Positions 34,583-47,225 of a stretch of DNA of 64,000 nucleotides are shown piece after piece (positions within the stretch are counted from its first letter, which is position 1; every line of letters starts with the position of its first letter). The translations under genes were made by a program, and so were the position numbers. The stretch is from Calycina herbarum (Eukaryota > Ascomycota > Leotiomycetes > Helotiales > Pezizellaceae), in NCBI GenBank assembly GCA_001414485.1, contig LLEY01000036.1, positions 372,001-436,000 on the forward strand. Reading direction: 5' to 3'. A model generated the notes under the pieces. It was not told the origin of the DNA. It worked only from the letters and a program-made list of their open reading frames with translations, and searched no databases.

Positions 34583-36515
34583 GCGTTGATGCGCTCGATG
34601 GTTCTGATTCTTGTCTAAATACATTTTAATTGGCGTGGTAATTGCATTTTGCGGTATGGGGTAATTCATAATTTTCATCATGACCAGAACGAGGGGAACT
34701 GGGGAAAACTGGTGCATGGTCACTGCTTTGCATTTTTGGAAGGCGTAACGAAAAATTAGTTAACGAAGGGATGTTTCCATCCCTCTTCTCTCTCTATTTT
34801 TTGAGATGAGTTGTAGTGGGGGGGAAACTAATTGTGGGCATGCCTCCTTCATCTCCGGAGTTTACACGTAAAAATTACATCATGCTTCTAGTAGAAAATT
34901 CAAATAAAACTACTTGTCTAATACTTCTCAACTTCCCTTTTGCATGAGCTGTGATTGGGAGTTGTCCAGCTAGCCAAAAATAAGTTCGCCCCTCCCTGAC
35001 CACACCACACCTCGTATTTGCCTTGCATAGAGCTGCATAACTGTGCATATGTATTACGCAACGCCTATGCAGGCTGTGTTGTGCTACATGACCAATGAGA
35101 GGGAGTGCATTCCACACACCAAAAACACCAAAACACGAGATTCATTCCTATCGAATTGTTCAATATGTGGCGAGAGGGAAATTTTCGAGTTGTGTTTTTG
35201 TTTATCGTTTTGTTTTTGCGGAAAGGTGCGGGTGGTTGTGGGTTCTTCCTGGTGGGGAAGGGGCTCGTTCAGTGAAGGGTAGAAGTGGGCAAGGTTGGTA
35301 CCTGCATGAGGATGCGGAGATGTGGTTCTGTGATTTGGTCTGGTTCAGTGCTGGTTCATGGATGGAAAAATGGGGTGATGTAGAATGCCCTCTTTCTTTT
35401 TGTGGAGAGGGACAGGTGAGATATGGTCATGTGATGTATACCCCCTTCGTTGACTCTAAGAAACCTCCGAGACATGCCAGATTACGGGGAATACGGAGTA
35501 CATATCGCAGCACCCAACATCTTCTCTCCTCCTTAAAAAGACGAGGTGGCATGAGGCGGGTAGAAAGGTATGGAGTTATATCGTATCGCGGTCGGCTCAA
35601 ATCAACTCGAAGCATCGCCGGAAGAGCGATGGCGAGGAACCTTCATCGAATTATCTGTGAGGCGATCTTGATACTCATGAGAGTCGCATAGCGTGTTTTC
35701 TTCTTCATTTATCTGTGTCGGTTTTATTCTATGGTTCCGAAGGGAATCAGAGTTTTTGACATTTTCTTCATTCGGTCCTCCAGAGCAAAGTTTCTTTCAA
35801 AAGATAAGGAGATACGATGAGGTGTTTGCCTAGAATGAGGTTGTATTCCCGTATGCGACTGGAACACGATTTTGGAATACCAAGACCCGACGATGCTTCA
35901 CCGAATTGTCTATTTGAACCTCTCCACGGCTCGATGCAGGGGATCTGAAATCATGGCTGACAGAAAGACGAGTCGCACTACTCATGTGGAGGTTTTTTTC
36001 TTTCTATTTATCCGTGTCGGTCTAGCCCGGTCTTGATTGGTGTTTTATCATTTACTTGTCTCCTGTTTTACGCGCTTGAAATTCTTGAAATTCATGAAAT
36101 TCATGAAATTCACGATTTTTAGGCATCCGTTCGGTGTACTTTGCTAGATTCGTGCTGGCCGTTGTGCGATGCGTCCAAAAGTAGGGTTCTAGATGAGTGT
36201 GGGGTAATCGTGTGCCATGTGTATTTCCTATCTGGGAAGTTTCAGGGGGTGTCACGATGGTTGGTAGGTCCCCTACGGCACAGTGCAGTTTCTTGGGGTT
36301 GTTACTTCTGCATGTGGTGTTCTTCCGGATGGGAGACAGGCATTAATTTGGTGTTGAGTGGTAGCCTCGGTGGAAGAAGCGATTGAGGGTCTTGGAGGGG
36401 AGGATATAAAGAGTCTGATGTGTCGTGTGTTTTTTTGAAGTTTTTGAAAATTATAGTGTTTATAATTTGATCAGTTACGGAATAATTCAATTTTTTAATT
36501 TTTATTCTTTTCAGG
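34583..36515. other. Intergenic region between the two Kre9-like genes; probable 5' UTR intron at its end
   Basis: 1.9 kb without a recognisable gene. The 198-codon frame at 35095-35691 has no signal, domain or normal composition and is likely accidental. The last bases (36499-36514, TTTTTATTCTTTTCAG) look like a 3' splice site directly before the ATG of the next gene, so part of this stretch is probably a 5' UTR intron. A short tandem of TTCATGAAA-type units occurs at about 36078-36112. Confidence 0.5.
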
Positions 36516-37289
36516 ATGAGATTCTCAACCACGTTTTTTGCCGCAGCATTTGCTTCTCTCGCTCTTGCGCAGAATAGCTTCTCTTTTCCAGCAGAAATTG
36601 GGACGATCAAAGCTGGGAGTCCGTTTAATATTACCTGGACGCCATCGAGTAAGACAGAGAGTGTGTCGTTGGTTTTGAGACAGAGTACGGGGGATGTGAA
36701 TAATTTGGCCACTGTTGCTACTATTGGCTGTTCGTCGTCCCTTTTCCTTTTTCTTCTTCCCTCTCCAGTCCCGAAACGTGCATATGAAATATAATTGTGG
36801 AAAAATTAAAACTAACAAAAACCAGCCAAACTCCCCAACACAGGTTCCTACCTCTGGACCCCCTCCACAACCCTCACAAAAGGCACCGGCTACGCCTTCC
36901 AAATCATCGACGATGCGAACAAAGATACGAATAGTTACTCCTCACAATTTACCCTCGATACGCCAAATTCTTCTTCAGCTACTTCAAGTAGTGATGTGAG
37001 AGTAACCTCTGTTCCGGGTCCTGTTACATCCATCGTCGCGGGGGATTTGATATCTGTGAACGGGACTATTAGGACACCAATTACGACGGCGACTGGTGAG
37101 CGTGCGACGACAACTAGTGGGGCTGTGACGACTACGGGAAGTGCGAGTGCGAGTAAGACGGCGGTTGGTACCAGTGCGCCTAGTGCTTTGGGGAATGCGC
37201 CTGCTTCTGGTGGTGCGGAGTTGAAATTTGGGGCTGTGAATGGTGGCGTTGTTGCTTTGGTTTTTGGGGCATTGATTGCGCTGTTGTAG
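36516..37289 (+). CDS. Kre9/Knh1-type Ser/Thr-rich, GPI-anchored cell-surface protein (copy 2)
   Basis: A second member of the same family as the gene at 33796. Exons 36516-36729 and 36844-37289 give 219 residues. The signal peptide MRFSTTFFAAAFASLALAQ precedes a module with GTIKAGSPFNITWTPSSKTE, VSLVLRQS, SYLWTPSTTLTKGTGYAFQI and NSYSSQFTLD. A Ser/Thr-rich linker and a C-terminal hydrophobic tail (NGGVVALVFGALIALL) follow. The intron position, within the same loop of the module, matches copy 1, which supports common descent. The donor is taken as GTTCGT at 36730; a GC donor three bases upstream would also keep frame and replace one residue. The linker is shorter and less serine-rich than in copy 1. 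Expression probably begins upstream of a 5' UTR intron ending at 36514. Confidence 0.85.
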
Positions 37290-40045
37290 AAGTTGAGGCA
37301 TTGGGCGGTCTGGGAGTTGGCGAGGTTGAAGAGCGGGAAAGATGGTTGTCACGAAAAGCTGTTTATCGGGAGGCCCTGCAGGTCTGGCATACGGACGTTT
37401 TGGCATAAATATAATTTCTAATACCCGGAAGATGATGAGAAGTAGGTGCCAAGTGGCTCTATCCTCTCTTCAAGTCCGACTCTCTCTCTCTCACACAGAC
37501 TCTTCAGAATTTTGAAGCCTCTCTGGTTCTTTTCTCTTTTCGAAAATTGCAATTTCGCCTCTCTCGTGGTTCAAACATGCTTATCCAGTCTCGCTTCAAG
37601 TCACCTGTTCCCTTCATTTTGAATACCCCCACCAGAACTCTTTTCGCCGTGGGAGATCAGAGAAGTGGGGTTATGGGAAAGATGAATTCACTGGCTTATA
37701 TAATATATGGAGCTAGTTTACGTGAATTATAGTTGAACTTCCTTCTACATTTTTTCTGTGTAGACTTAGATTACTAGAGTATTTCAGCTGAGGAACTTGG
37801 ACCTAAAGACCCAAACAGTTTTTGTATCCGCATGAAGGTACAAAGCACGAGAATTATTCTCTGTGCCAAAGCTGAGTCTAGAGAACCCGAGCAAGGATAT
37901 TGTCGGTAAATTACTGTATAGCTAGCCTATAGGAGCTAGCCTATAGGAGGGTGAGCATTAGATGCTTGGAGATTCAATGCGAAAGACCAGAGTTCCTGGC
38001 AAAGATATAGATGGTCTCCCTTCTTGGGCTCCAACGCAACTTTATGAAGATTACCACATAGATCAGTTCTTACCCTACATAACACTCTGTTTGACGTGTA
38101 CCAGATAGTGTTTTCGGGGACTATCTATAGGAGCTGAGGACAAAAAAAGGAAAGTCTGCTACCGGAAAACAAGTCACTGTCGAAAGCAAATCTGCTATCA
38201 GCCGTACCACTACCTTCTGAGCTTAATTCGGACTTCTTCCGGCTCAAAAAATCGAAGTCGAGTTTCAACTGCTTCTCTCCTAGGTCAAATCTCACCAAGG
38301 AGACAGCCTATCCGCCCATGATTGTGAAGGTTGACCTGGCGAGAAAATTCCGGCTCCAGTTCATCATTCTCCTCGAAATTCTCAACTGGGGACAATTGCT
38401 CGCTTCTCTCCTAGGGTAACTATTTAAAAGCAGGTAACTAGGGAGAGTTGCTCTGGATATATGGGCGCGAGAAAGCCATCTTAGACTATCTACGAGGAAA
38501 GGATTTAAAAAAGGTACACCACTGGTAATTACCTGTCAGTCAGAAGATGGCCAAAGCTTCTCAAAGCTTTTGACTTTCTTGTTTAAGAGGCGAGGTCAAG
38601 CTTCAAAGCCAACTCTTCATGACGAGAGAAAGAGAGAAACCCCGGAAAGAAGTTACGTAGAGCACGTTTGGTGTGGTTCTCTCAAATTTCTATGCAAGAC
38701 CACTGTCAAGTTGATTGTTTACAACAAAGTCTACTCTTTCAATTCACTATGGTCTGCACTTGTGTCTGAGAAATCTGAAAGTATTCAAGTTGTCGAAAGT
38801 CAAGTTGTTGTCAAAAGATAAGTTGCTGTTGGTACCATTTCACCTGCCAAGAGTACAATAAAACAGGGAATGCATGGCCAAGAGAATTGCTTCTCCAAAG
38901 TAATACTGAGTGCCAACTTTGTTGAGAGCTGTTATACTGGTCATTCTGGGGCTTGGCGACACTCAACCCATCAAGTGAATGAATCGAAGACCATGTTTGC
39001 GACTACTGGACCTCTCCGAGAACATTCGCTTTTATGTCACTCGTTGTTGAGCCATTGTGTGCACATGACCATCTTATACGCTATGGTTATAGAGGATTTG
39101 AAAAGAGTCAATGTGAACTGTTCTTGTATTAAGAAGGCCTCGGAGAAGATAATTTGTTCTAGCTTGTGTTCTTGTAGAGAAGTTAATTATCCAGTTATTC
39201 AATTGATCTTGTGAAACTTACGGGCTGATTGAATTGAGATATATTCAATAATGAAGTTCTCTCTACCACTGGAAAAATCCTTAATTCACTCATTTTGTTG
39301 CTATTGATTTTTATTAACTGGCCTCCGATATCTCTGCAATTGTTGCCTGAGGAGTGGAATGTAAATGTGAGGTGTATGTATCGCAGCATGTGTTGTGGTG
39401 AATTTTGATTGCAATCTGTATAAAGCTCAGCTTCTTGCACTTGAAGTAATCTCTAATATAGTCCGCAGGTATTCCTCCCTTTATAATCTTTCTGAAACCT
39501 CTTGCACTATAACTTGCTGACAGATGGACTGCGCTGCCTTTTACTTCCACTCAAAGATTGACGTAAAGGTGTAATATACGAACCAAATGGCCACTTTCCA
39601 AGCCGCAAAATGAAAACCCAGTGTCGTTTCCGGGATCACCGTCGATTTTGAATGCAACACATGGTTATGTAAAACAGGAGCAAAGGGGTTAGATGATATT
39701 CAGCTTATCATTGAACAGATTGAACAGGTACACGCCCGAATTCTGGAGGAACGCAGCTTATCATAGTTAAGTCTCCACCGAAATGGATCATTTCTGTGCT
39801 CCATATTTATGGTCAGTTTCTCCTGGGCTAGCGCAGTGTGGATAATATATAATGCACTCAAGACGTGACCTAGTGAGTTTCTTTATAAAGTAAGTTAATC
39901 TTCCCTTCAACTGATCTTCAATTCAATTACTTCATGCACCAGTTATCGAAGCAAGTTCAAATAGGTATAACTGGTATCTCTTGGGCTCTAAGCCGGCGTG
40001 GAAATTCCGAATTATTCTGTAGTGCAATCTTAAACATCCAGCGGT
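37290..40045. other. Intergenic region of 2.7 kb; no gene seen
   Basis: This runs from the second Kre9-like gene to the AT-rich island. Composition is normal (CA and TG present), so it is not RIP-mutated. A 14-base unit GCTAGCCTATAGGA is tandemly doubled at 37921-37948. Frames such as 38570-38821 and 38870-39214 lack any recognisable feature. It could contain non-coding transcripts, but nothing in the sequence shows one. Confidence 0.45.
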
Positions 40046-40603
40046 CACCAGTTTTCTAGTGAGGTTAGGAACATATTAAGATAATGCGAAGTTTGTCATA
40101 GATAGTATAAGCATAAATTAATCAGTTAATCAATTATTAATCTAATTAATAATTAACAAGTTCCTTAATTAGATTAGATAAATTAATTTAAATTAAATCT
40201 AATTAAATCTAATTAATATAATTAATTAGCTAATAGTTATTAATAATAAAGTAGTTATTCTTATAACCTAGTTCTTTCTCCTCTTTTTCCTTCTCTTCTT
40301 TCTCTCTCTCTAGCCTCTACTTCTTTTCTTCTTCTATCTCTTCCTCTATATAGAAGCCCTAGCTCTTTAAGCTACTAATAGGTTTAAAGGTCTCTTTAGA
40401 GAGTCTATTACATTGCTTTAAGATAATTAAAGCTACTTAACTAAAGAGTCTCTTACTAAGAGCTAAAGTAGCTATTTATAAAGCTTATTATTAGTAATAT
40501 AAGTACTTATATATAATAAGAACTTATATTTATTATTATATAATTAATAGCTAATTTATTGAGGCTATATTTAAAGAAGTTACATAGTAAATAAAGTACG
40601 TAG
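40046..40603. repeat. AT-rich repeat flank, left side of a host for the inserted gypsy element
   Basis: From about 40110 the sequence becomes extremely AT-rich, with runs of TTAAT/ATTAA, followed by pyrimidine-rich and TA-rich blocks lacking CA and TG. Similar ATTAATCAATTAATTAATTA sequence recurs on the far side of the gypsy element near 46748, so the two flanks were probably one older repeat, perhaps a small DNA transposon. Its family could not be identified. The last five bases (40599-40603, CGTAG) are the target duplication of the gypsy element. Confidence 0.45.
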
Positions 40604-40835
40604 TATTACGGCGCTGGTCCGTAACACGTGATTCTCGGTCCTACACGTGACCGTCAGAGCCGCAACGCTTGGACGGATTTATGACGAGATTAAAGGCTCT
40701 TTATAGTTAGTAGGAATACCTCTTTTTCGTAGAGTATATATTCTACATTCCCTTGTTCTTAGAACTGTAGCTTTAAATTCTCGAATATATATACATATAC
40801 TCTTATACCTTTGCCTTTAGATATAGATCGTAACA
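40604..40835 (+). repeat. 5' LTR of the second complete gypsy element (mutated copy)
   Basis: 232 bases, beginning TATTACGGCG and ending CGTAACA. It differs from the 3' LTR at about 15 sites, nearly all C-to-T or G-to-A in this copy. The segment from about 40611 to 40704 is identical in both. CACGTG occurs at 40625-40630 and 40644-40649. Confidence 0.93.
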
Positions 40836-43800
40836 TTATTTAAAGCTTAACCCTTTTTACTCCCTATAAAGGATTATAATATCGACTGGATTCTATGCTT
40901 GTAATAGCTAGAAGATCTTATACTTGTAATAGTGTGATTACGACCCTCCTCCTCCGCCTATAACGGCCCCTCTTCCTATAAACGGATCCCTCGAGCATCT
41001 CTGCGTCTATAACGACTCATCTCCTCGAAAGACACGCCTATAACGGCTTATATAACCTTTTTTTACAACCTCTCCCTACCTTCTCCTCCTTCCTTTCCGA
41101 TAATACAATAGCCGACACTCGAAGTAGTCGTGGTGGAAAAGGGAAGACACCTACTAGCTCGTCTCGAACCGAGCCTCAACAACCGGATAATACCCCTAGA
41201 GTCGCCCCTCCCTCGCCTACCTCCCCTGCGATAAGCGAGCCTCCTACGGACGAAAACGTTCGTTTACGGGCTGAAATCCTCTCTTTACGTACGCAACTCT
41301 ACTAAACCCCGTTGCCTGTAAACCACCCTAACAACCCTCTCCCGAGCCGCGAGTATACGTAAGCCCTCCGAGAGGTCACTACCGACTCCTCCCGTTCCCG
41401 ATTTAGTTCTAACAATTCTGCTTATAAGTTCTAAGATAGCGAGAAACTCAAGGACAGCATCTCCCCGTTATATAAGGCCTGGCGGATTATCCTAGCTAGT
41501 AAAATAAGAAAGAACCTCTTCGAGGACGAATAAGACAAACTTACCTTCGTCTTTATAGCTACTTCCGGTGTAGTATAAGAGCACCTAGAACCATAGATAG
41601 ATTTCGGTTCCCCTACCTCATTTATAGACGTTATAGATATACTTATATATCTAAATACCTTGTTCGTAGACAGTAACGAAGCTGTAGAGGCCTGTAAGGT
41701 CTTCTATAAACTCTTAATATAAGAGGACGAGACTTTTGCTATGTTTAAAGCAACCTTCTTAAGCCTTACAACTAAGGCTTATATCCCGTCAAGTAAGTGG
41801 TCCGAAGATTTATACTAGAAGCTTACGCCAGCTCTCTAAGTAAGCATCTCGCTAGTCCGAATCACTCTAGCAACCTTTAATCAGTTATATAACCGCTGTC
41901 ACTCTGTCTATTAAGACGGGGTAACTATTAAGGAACGCCTCACAGCTTGCTATAACCGCCGCCTACCTATAAGAGGTTTCCCTACCGGCTACGGATTAAC
42001 TTACCAACTTCCGGCTCCACGTGCTACTATTAGTTATCCGCTAACCCAAAGCCCGGTCCGTTACTCTCTAGTTACGGACTATAAGACTCCTTTGCCTACT
42101 TATAAGAGTACGACTCCTATCCGGGATATAGTAGACGTTATCTATTATAATTGTAATAAACCTAGGTACTACGCTAGTAAATGCCCTCTTTCTTAAAAAC
42201 CCTCCATAGCTATTAAGCTATTAGAAGACGCTAAAAACTCGCTTATAGACTCCTACGGACTACAAGCGTCTAGAGAAGAATCGGCTGATAAGGAACTCGT
42301 CTATAAGGACTCGGGAAAAGAACAGCTCTAAAGCAAGTCTCCTCTTTAGAGTAAAACAAACTTAGATCTCAACCTCTTAATCTAAGTCGTATAATAGGTA
42401 GAAAGGCTTTTACAACTATATATACTTTAATTAAGAATAGATATGCTTTTAATACTACTAGACTTATTAATACTAGAGCGAATAGATAGCTATTTATTAA
42501 TATAGCTTTAGCCGACTAGTTAAGTTAATATTATAGATAGGCTACGGAAAAGCTATTATATATAATATTAATTATAGGGTTTAATAGACATAAAGGACTA
42601 GCGATTACTCGCGTTATTCGCTTAATACTAAGTATCGACAGACGACAGTTTACTAATACGCCCTTCCTAATTACTAATATTAGCGAATATAATATTATTA
42701 TTAGTCGTTAATAGCTTATAGACGTAAACGTAAAGTTAGCAGTCCGTAGCTATAAGATTAAGTAGCTAGAATCCCTTCCCCTAGTTTGTCGATTCGATTA
42801 CTTAGTACCTATTACTAGGGAATCAATAACCATCTCCCCGCTAGACCTCTAGGCTTAGGAGGATATAGAGAACCGCGACCTCTACTAGAATGCTATAGAG
42901 GAACCTATATTAATCTATTCAATACTGCCTCGAAGCTAGCGCTAAACCCCGCTACTAGTTACTCTCGAGGAAATTCTAGACGAAAGCTTTTAGTAAGACC
43001 TCGTCTCTGCCTAGAATAGAATACAGGTCCTTATTCCTAACCGCTAATAACGTTGTCGATCCTCCTTAGGAAAACGTTCAGTTATAGACTATAAAGCGGC
43101 TATAAGCTCGCTTACGGACATCTGTAAACCTACGGAAGACTTCGCTATTAATATCTATTATATTAGAGCTGTTGCTTTTAAACTTAACCTTTAAAAGCGC
43201 GATAACGAAGTCTTCTCTACTAGCTTATAAGAGATCGACTATGCTCTTATAGACAGGTTATATATAGAGCTCTCTTTAGTAGATTACGCTTTAGACGAAT
43301 AACTAGTAGAATAGAACGTTTGCTAGGAATATATAGACTTTAAGGATGTCTTTTCAAAGAGAGCTTCAGACGAGCTTCCTCTACTACAAAACCAAGTCGA
43401 CTACTAGATCGAACTTATAGGTCCGAATACCCTATTACATAGCCTATTATATAGGATGACGACTAAGGAACTTCTGGCTATGAAGTAGTATATCTTCGAT
43501 AACCTTAACAAAGGGTTTATTATTCCTAGCTACGCCCCTTTCGCCTCTCTAGTACTGTTTGTAAAGAAGCCTGATAGAAGCTTACAGCTCTATATCGACT
43601 ACTAGAAACTTAACAACCTTACTCGTAAGAACTAGCACTCTCTTCTACTAATCGACGAAACTCTTATACGAATCACTAGTGCTAAAATCCTTATAAAGCT
43701 CGACATTCGTTAAGCTTTTAACTGTATATATATAGAACTAGAGTTAGAAGAACTTATAACCTTTCGGACCTGTTATAGCACGTTCAAATATAAGGTGTTG

Positions 43801-46410
43801 CCTTTCGGCTTAACCAACGGTCCTGCTACGTACTAGAGGTATATAAATAGCGTTCTTATAGAATATCTCGATAACTTTTATATAGCTTACCTTAACGACA
43901 TTCTTATATACTCTAATAATAAGCTCGAACACGTTAAACACGTCTGTAAGGTCTTAGAACAGCTCTGTAAAGCTGGGCTATAAGTGGATATTAAGAAGAC
44001 AGAGTTCTACGTTACTTATACGAAGTACCTTAGTTTTATTATCTTTATAGACGGAATCGAAGTCGACTTAGAGAAGATCTTAGTAATCGTTTCCTAGAAA
44101 TATCCTAGTACTATTAAGAGTATCTAGTCCTTCCTAGGTTTTTACAACTTCTACCGACGTTTTATTTAGGATTATAGACAGATTACTCGTCCGTTGAACT
44201 ATCTTACAGGTAAGGAAGTGCTGTTTAAGTTCGACTTAGAATATAAGAAGGCTTTTAATACGTTAAAAGAAGCCTTAGTTACCGCCCCTCTCTTATACCA
44301 CTTTATAGCCGATTTAGAGACTATGGTTAAGACTGACGCTTCTAATAGAGTGGTTGCGGCTATAATATTATAACGTATATCTGAAACCGAACTGTAGAGA
44401 CCTATAGGCTACTTCTCGAAGACGATAAACCCTGCTAAGCTAAACTACCAAATCTACGATAAGAAGATACTAGCTATTATACGCTCTTTTAGATAATAGC
44501 GAGCGGATCTTGCTTAGACTAGCTCCTAGATCAAGGTCTTCACCGATTACAAGGCTTTAGAGTACTTTATAACCTCTAAAACCTTGAACTAGCGGTAAGC
44601 GAGATAGGTAGAGTTTCTATTAGAGTTCTATTTTATAATTACGTTTCGATCTAGCAAGTAGAACGAGAAAACGGACACGCTAACACGCCGAGACTAAGAC
44701 GTTAACCTATAGAACGACCTAAAAGCGTTCGTAAGACAACAAACCTTGCTTACGTCTGATCAGTTAGATCTACGTATTACTACTCGATTAGAACCTCCTA
44801 TAACGTTAGCCCTAGTTACCTTAGAACCCTTACTTAACCTTGTTAACCAGTTACTTACTATCAACCGTAACTCTTCGGACTTAGAAGACGACCGAACGAA
44901 AGCTACCTACGGGTACTAAAACTAGACAATAGAGAACGGCTTACTTCTTTAGCAAAAGAGACTTATAGTTCCTAATCAAGGCACCTTATAGACGGACCTA
45001 ATCTGTGAGGCTTACGTATAAGTATCTACGGCTTACCCTAGACGGACAAAGACAGTAGCTATCCTCGCCCGTAGATACTGGTAGAAAGGTTTACAGACGT
45101 CTGTAGAAACCTACATTAGTAACTACGGAGACTGTCGACGTGCTATAGTTCCTCGCGACTATAAACCTAGGTTTTTACACCCGTTACTAGTTCTAGAACG
45201 TCCCTAGTAGTATATTACTATAGACTATAAGTCTTTCCCTGCTAATAAACAAGGTTACGATACCTTATAGGTAGTTATAGATCGCCTAACTAAGTAATCG
45301 GTCTCGATCCCCTATCTAAAGACAGTTATAGCCTAAGATATAGCTCGAATATACGTTACGTAGATCTATTAAACCTATAGCTATCTATAAAGCATTGTTT
45401 TAGACCGTAGACTATAGTTTATTTCTTCTTTCTAGTCTAAATTCTATAGAATCCTTAGTATAAAGCTTAAGCTATCTACTGCTTTCTACCTATAAACTAA
45501 TAGATAAACCGAAATCATAAACTAATAGATTAATCAACGCTTATAGCCTTTTATTAGTTACTATTAGGATAACTAGAGCGAACTTATCCTTATTCTAGAC
45601 TACGCTTAGCTTACACTTCTACACGAGAGTCTAGGTAGGCTCTCGCCCTTTAAAGTAATTAACAGATACGTAGCTACTACGTCCTTCGATTAAAACCGTC
45701 TAGATAAATCTGTAACAGTCTACGAATAGCTTAACCGGACCGATGCAGAGGCACTTATACAGAGAATACACGACACTTAGACTATAGCAAAGGAATTGGT
45801 TAGTAAAGTATAAGACTGCTATATAAGGTCCGCAAACCGGATTCGAAGAGTGGTAGACTTTGACGTAGACGACTTTGTTTAAGTATCGACTTATAATTAG
45901 AAGACAGACTGGCCGAGCTATAAGCTAGATAGACAAAACGAGGGTCCGTTCTAGATTATAGCCTGCGAAGGATACTCTTTCCGGCTCGAACTGTTAGACC
46001 ACTTCTGTATATACCTTATATTCTACCCGTTACTGCTCTATAAGGCCGCTATAGATCCGTTACCTAGATAGGTAAACGAACCACCCCCGCTAATATAGGT
46101 TATAGATCAGGAAGAGTGGGAAGTAGAAGAAGTCTTAGCTATAAAAGCAGTTCGTAGAAAGCTCTAATATAGGGTTTAATAGTTAGGCCATAACCCTGAT
46201 CTATAGTAGTATCCGGCCTCGAATTTTAAGTATTGCCTACACAAATTACGCGATTTTCACCTCGCTAATCTAGCCCGCGCTAGTCCGCCAAGGGCTTTAC
46301 AAAGCTGGATACAAGCGTAGGAAGACGGAATAGACGATTACGATCATCTAACGGACGATTCAGTCGCAACATAAAGCTTGCAGACAAGCTTTTTCCAAAA
46401 GGGGGGGTAA

Positions 46411-46642
46411 TGTTACAGCGCTGGTCCGTAACACGTGATTCTCGGTCCTACACGTGACCGTCAGAGCCGCAACGCTTGGACGGATTTATGACGAGATTAA
46501 AGGCTCTTTACAGTTAGCAGGAATACCCCTTTTTCGTAGAGTATATATTCCGCATTCCCTCGTTCTTAGAACTGTAGCTTTAAATTCTCGAATATACACA
46601 CATATACTCTTGTGCCTTTGCCTTCAGATATGGATCGTGACA
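46411..46642 (+). repeat. 3' LTR of the second complete gypsy element (less mutated copy)
   Basis: 232 bases, beginning TGTTACAGCG and ending CGTGACA, with no gap against the 5' LTR. It retains CA/TG dinucleotides such as those in ATACACACA and TTGTGCC that the 5' copy has lost. CACGTG lies at 46432-46437 and 46451-46456. Confidence 0.94.
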
Positions 46643-47225
46643 CGTAGAAGATCTCGCTTAAGCTCTTAGTAGCTCTAGAACGCTACTCCAACGCTACTCT
46701 AGACACCTAGGACGGCCTCTGATACCCCTAGCCTAGTTATATATTATATTAATCAATTAATTAATTATTAATAATTAATATCTAATCTAATCATTTCTCA
46801 CGCTGGTCACAGAGTTCTATAGACTAAGAAGAAAAGGAGGGGGTTGGGTCTGGAAGACTTGTCGGTGAGATCACGGCATAGCGAAAAATGGCAAGAAAAA
46901 TAGTGAGAATTAATCTCAACACCTCCAGAAATCATTCTCTCTAAATGAATAAATTGAAATAATTGCACTTAATCAGCAAAAAAATACGTTTTGCTGCACT
47001 GGAAATCGCTATCGTAGCTCCATTGTGGTTCTGACAGCTTGCTGGATTAGGATAGCAGTTGATTGGTTGCTGGTAGTCTGAAACTGCCTTCTTTGAAGAC
47101 CATCGTAGCAGAATCATTCACACCGCCAAATCATTCTGTCGAGATTCAGAACACATCCACTTTAATACTTTCGTCAAGTGTACCTACTACAAGCAGTTCT
47201 CTCCCTTCACGCAATTATTATCATC
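46643..47225. other. Target duplication, AT-rich right flank and unique intergenic DNA
   Basis: 46643-46647 is the CGTAG target copy. 46648-46800 is RIP-affected AT-rich sequence matching in style the left flank of the gypsy element. From about 46800 the composition is normal. No gene is seen before the degenerate methyltransferase at 47226. Confidence 0.5.

Larger units (their letters stand above)
40604..46642 (+). mobile_element. Complete gypsy (chromovirus-type) LTR retrotransposon, RIP-inactivated
   Basis: A 6.0-kb element with 232-base LTRs and a perfect CGTAG target duplication (40599-40603 and 46643-46647). Gag occupies about 41.1-42.3 kb and ends in a zinc knuckle at about 42141 reading YYNCNKPRYYASKCP, where the first Cys has become Tyr and Gly-His has become Arg-Tyr. 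Protease-like sequence follows. Reverse transcriptase lies at about 43.5-43.93 kb, with [22 protein letters not shown] and [10 protein letters not shown]. RNase H lies at about 44.2-44.6 kb. The integrase zinc finger and core lie at about 45.0-45.6 kb. A chromodomain-like tail (about 46.08-46.36 kb) includes EEWEVEEVLAIKAVRRKL. Stops replace most Trp and Gln codons, but long stretches are otherwise continuous. A polypurine tract (AAAAGGGGGGG) directly precedes the 3' LTR. The element is dead. Confidence 0.93.

Noticed and set aside
35095..35691. 198-codon plus-strand frame between the Kre9-like genes
   Set aside because: No signal peptide, domain or sensible composition, no intron or promoter evidence, and an overlapping shorter frame in another phase.
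36084..36112. TTCATGAAA-type short tandem near the second Kre9-like gene
   Set aside because: Three to four imperfect units only; likely a simple repeat with no clear regulatory meaning.
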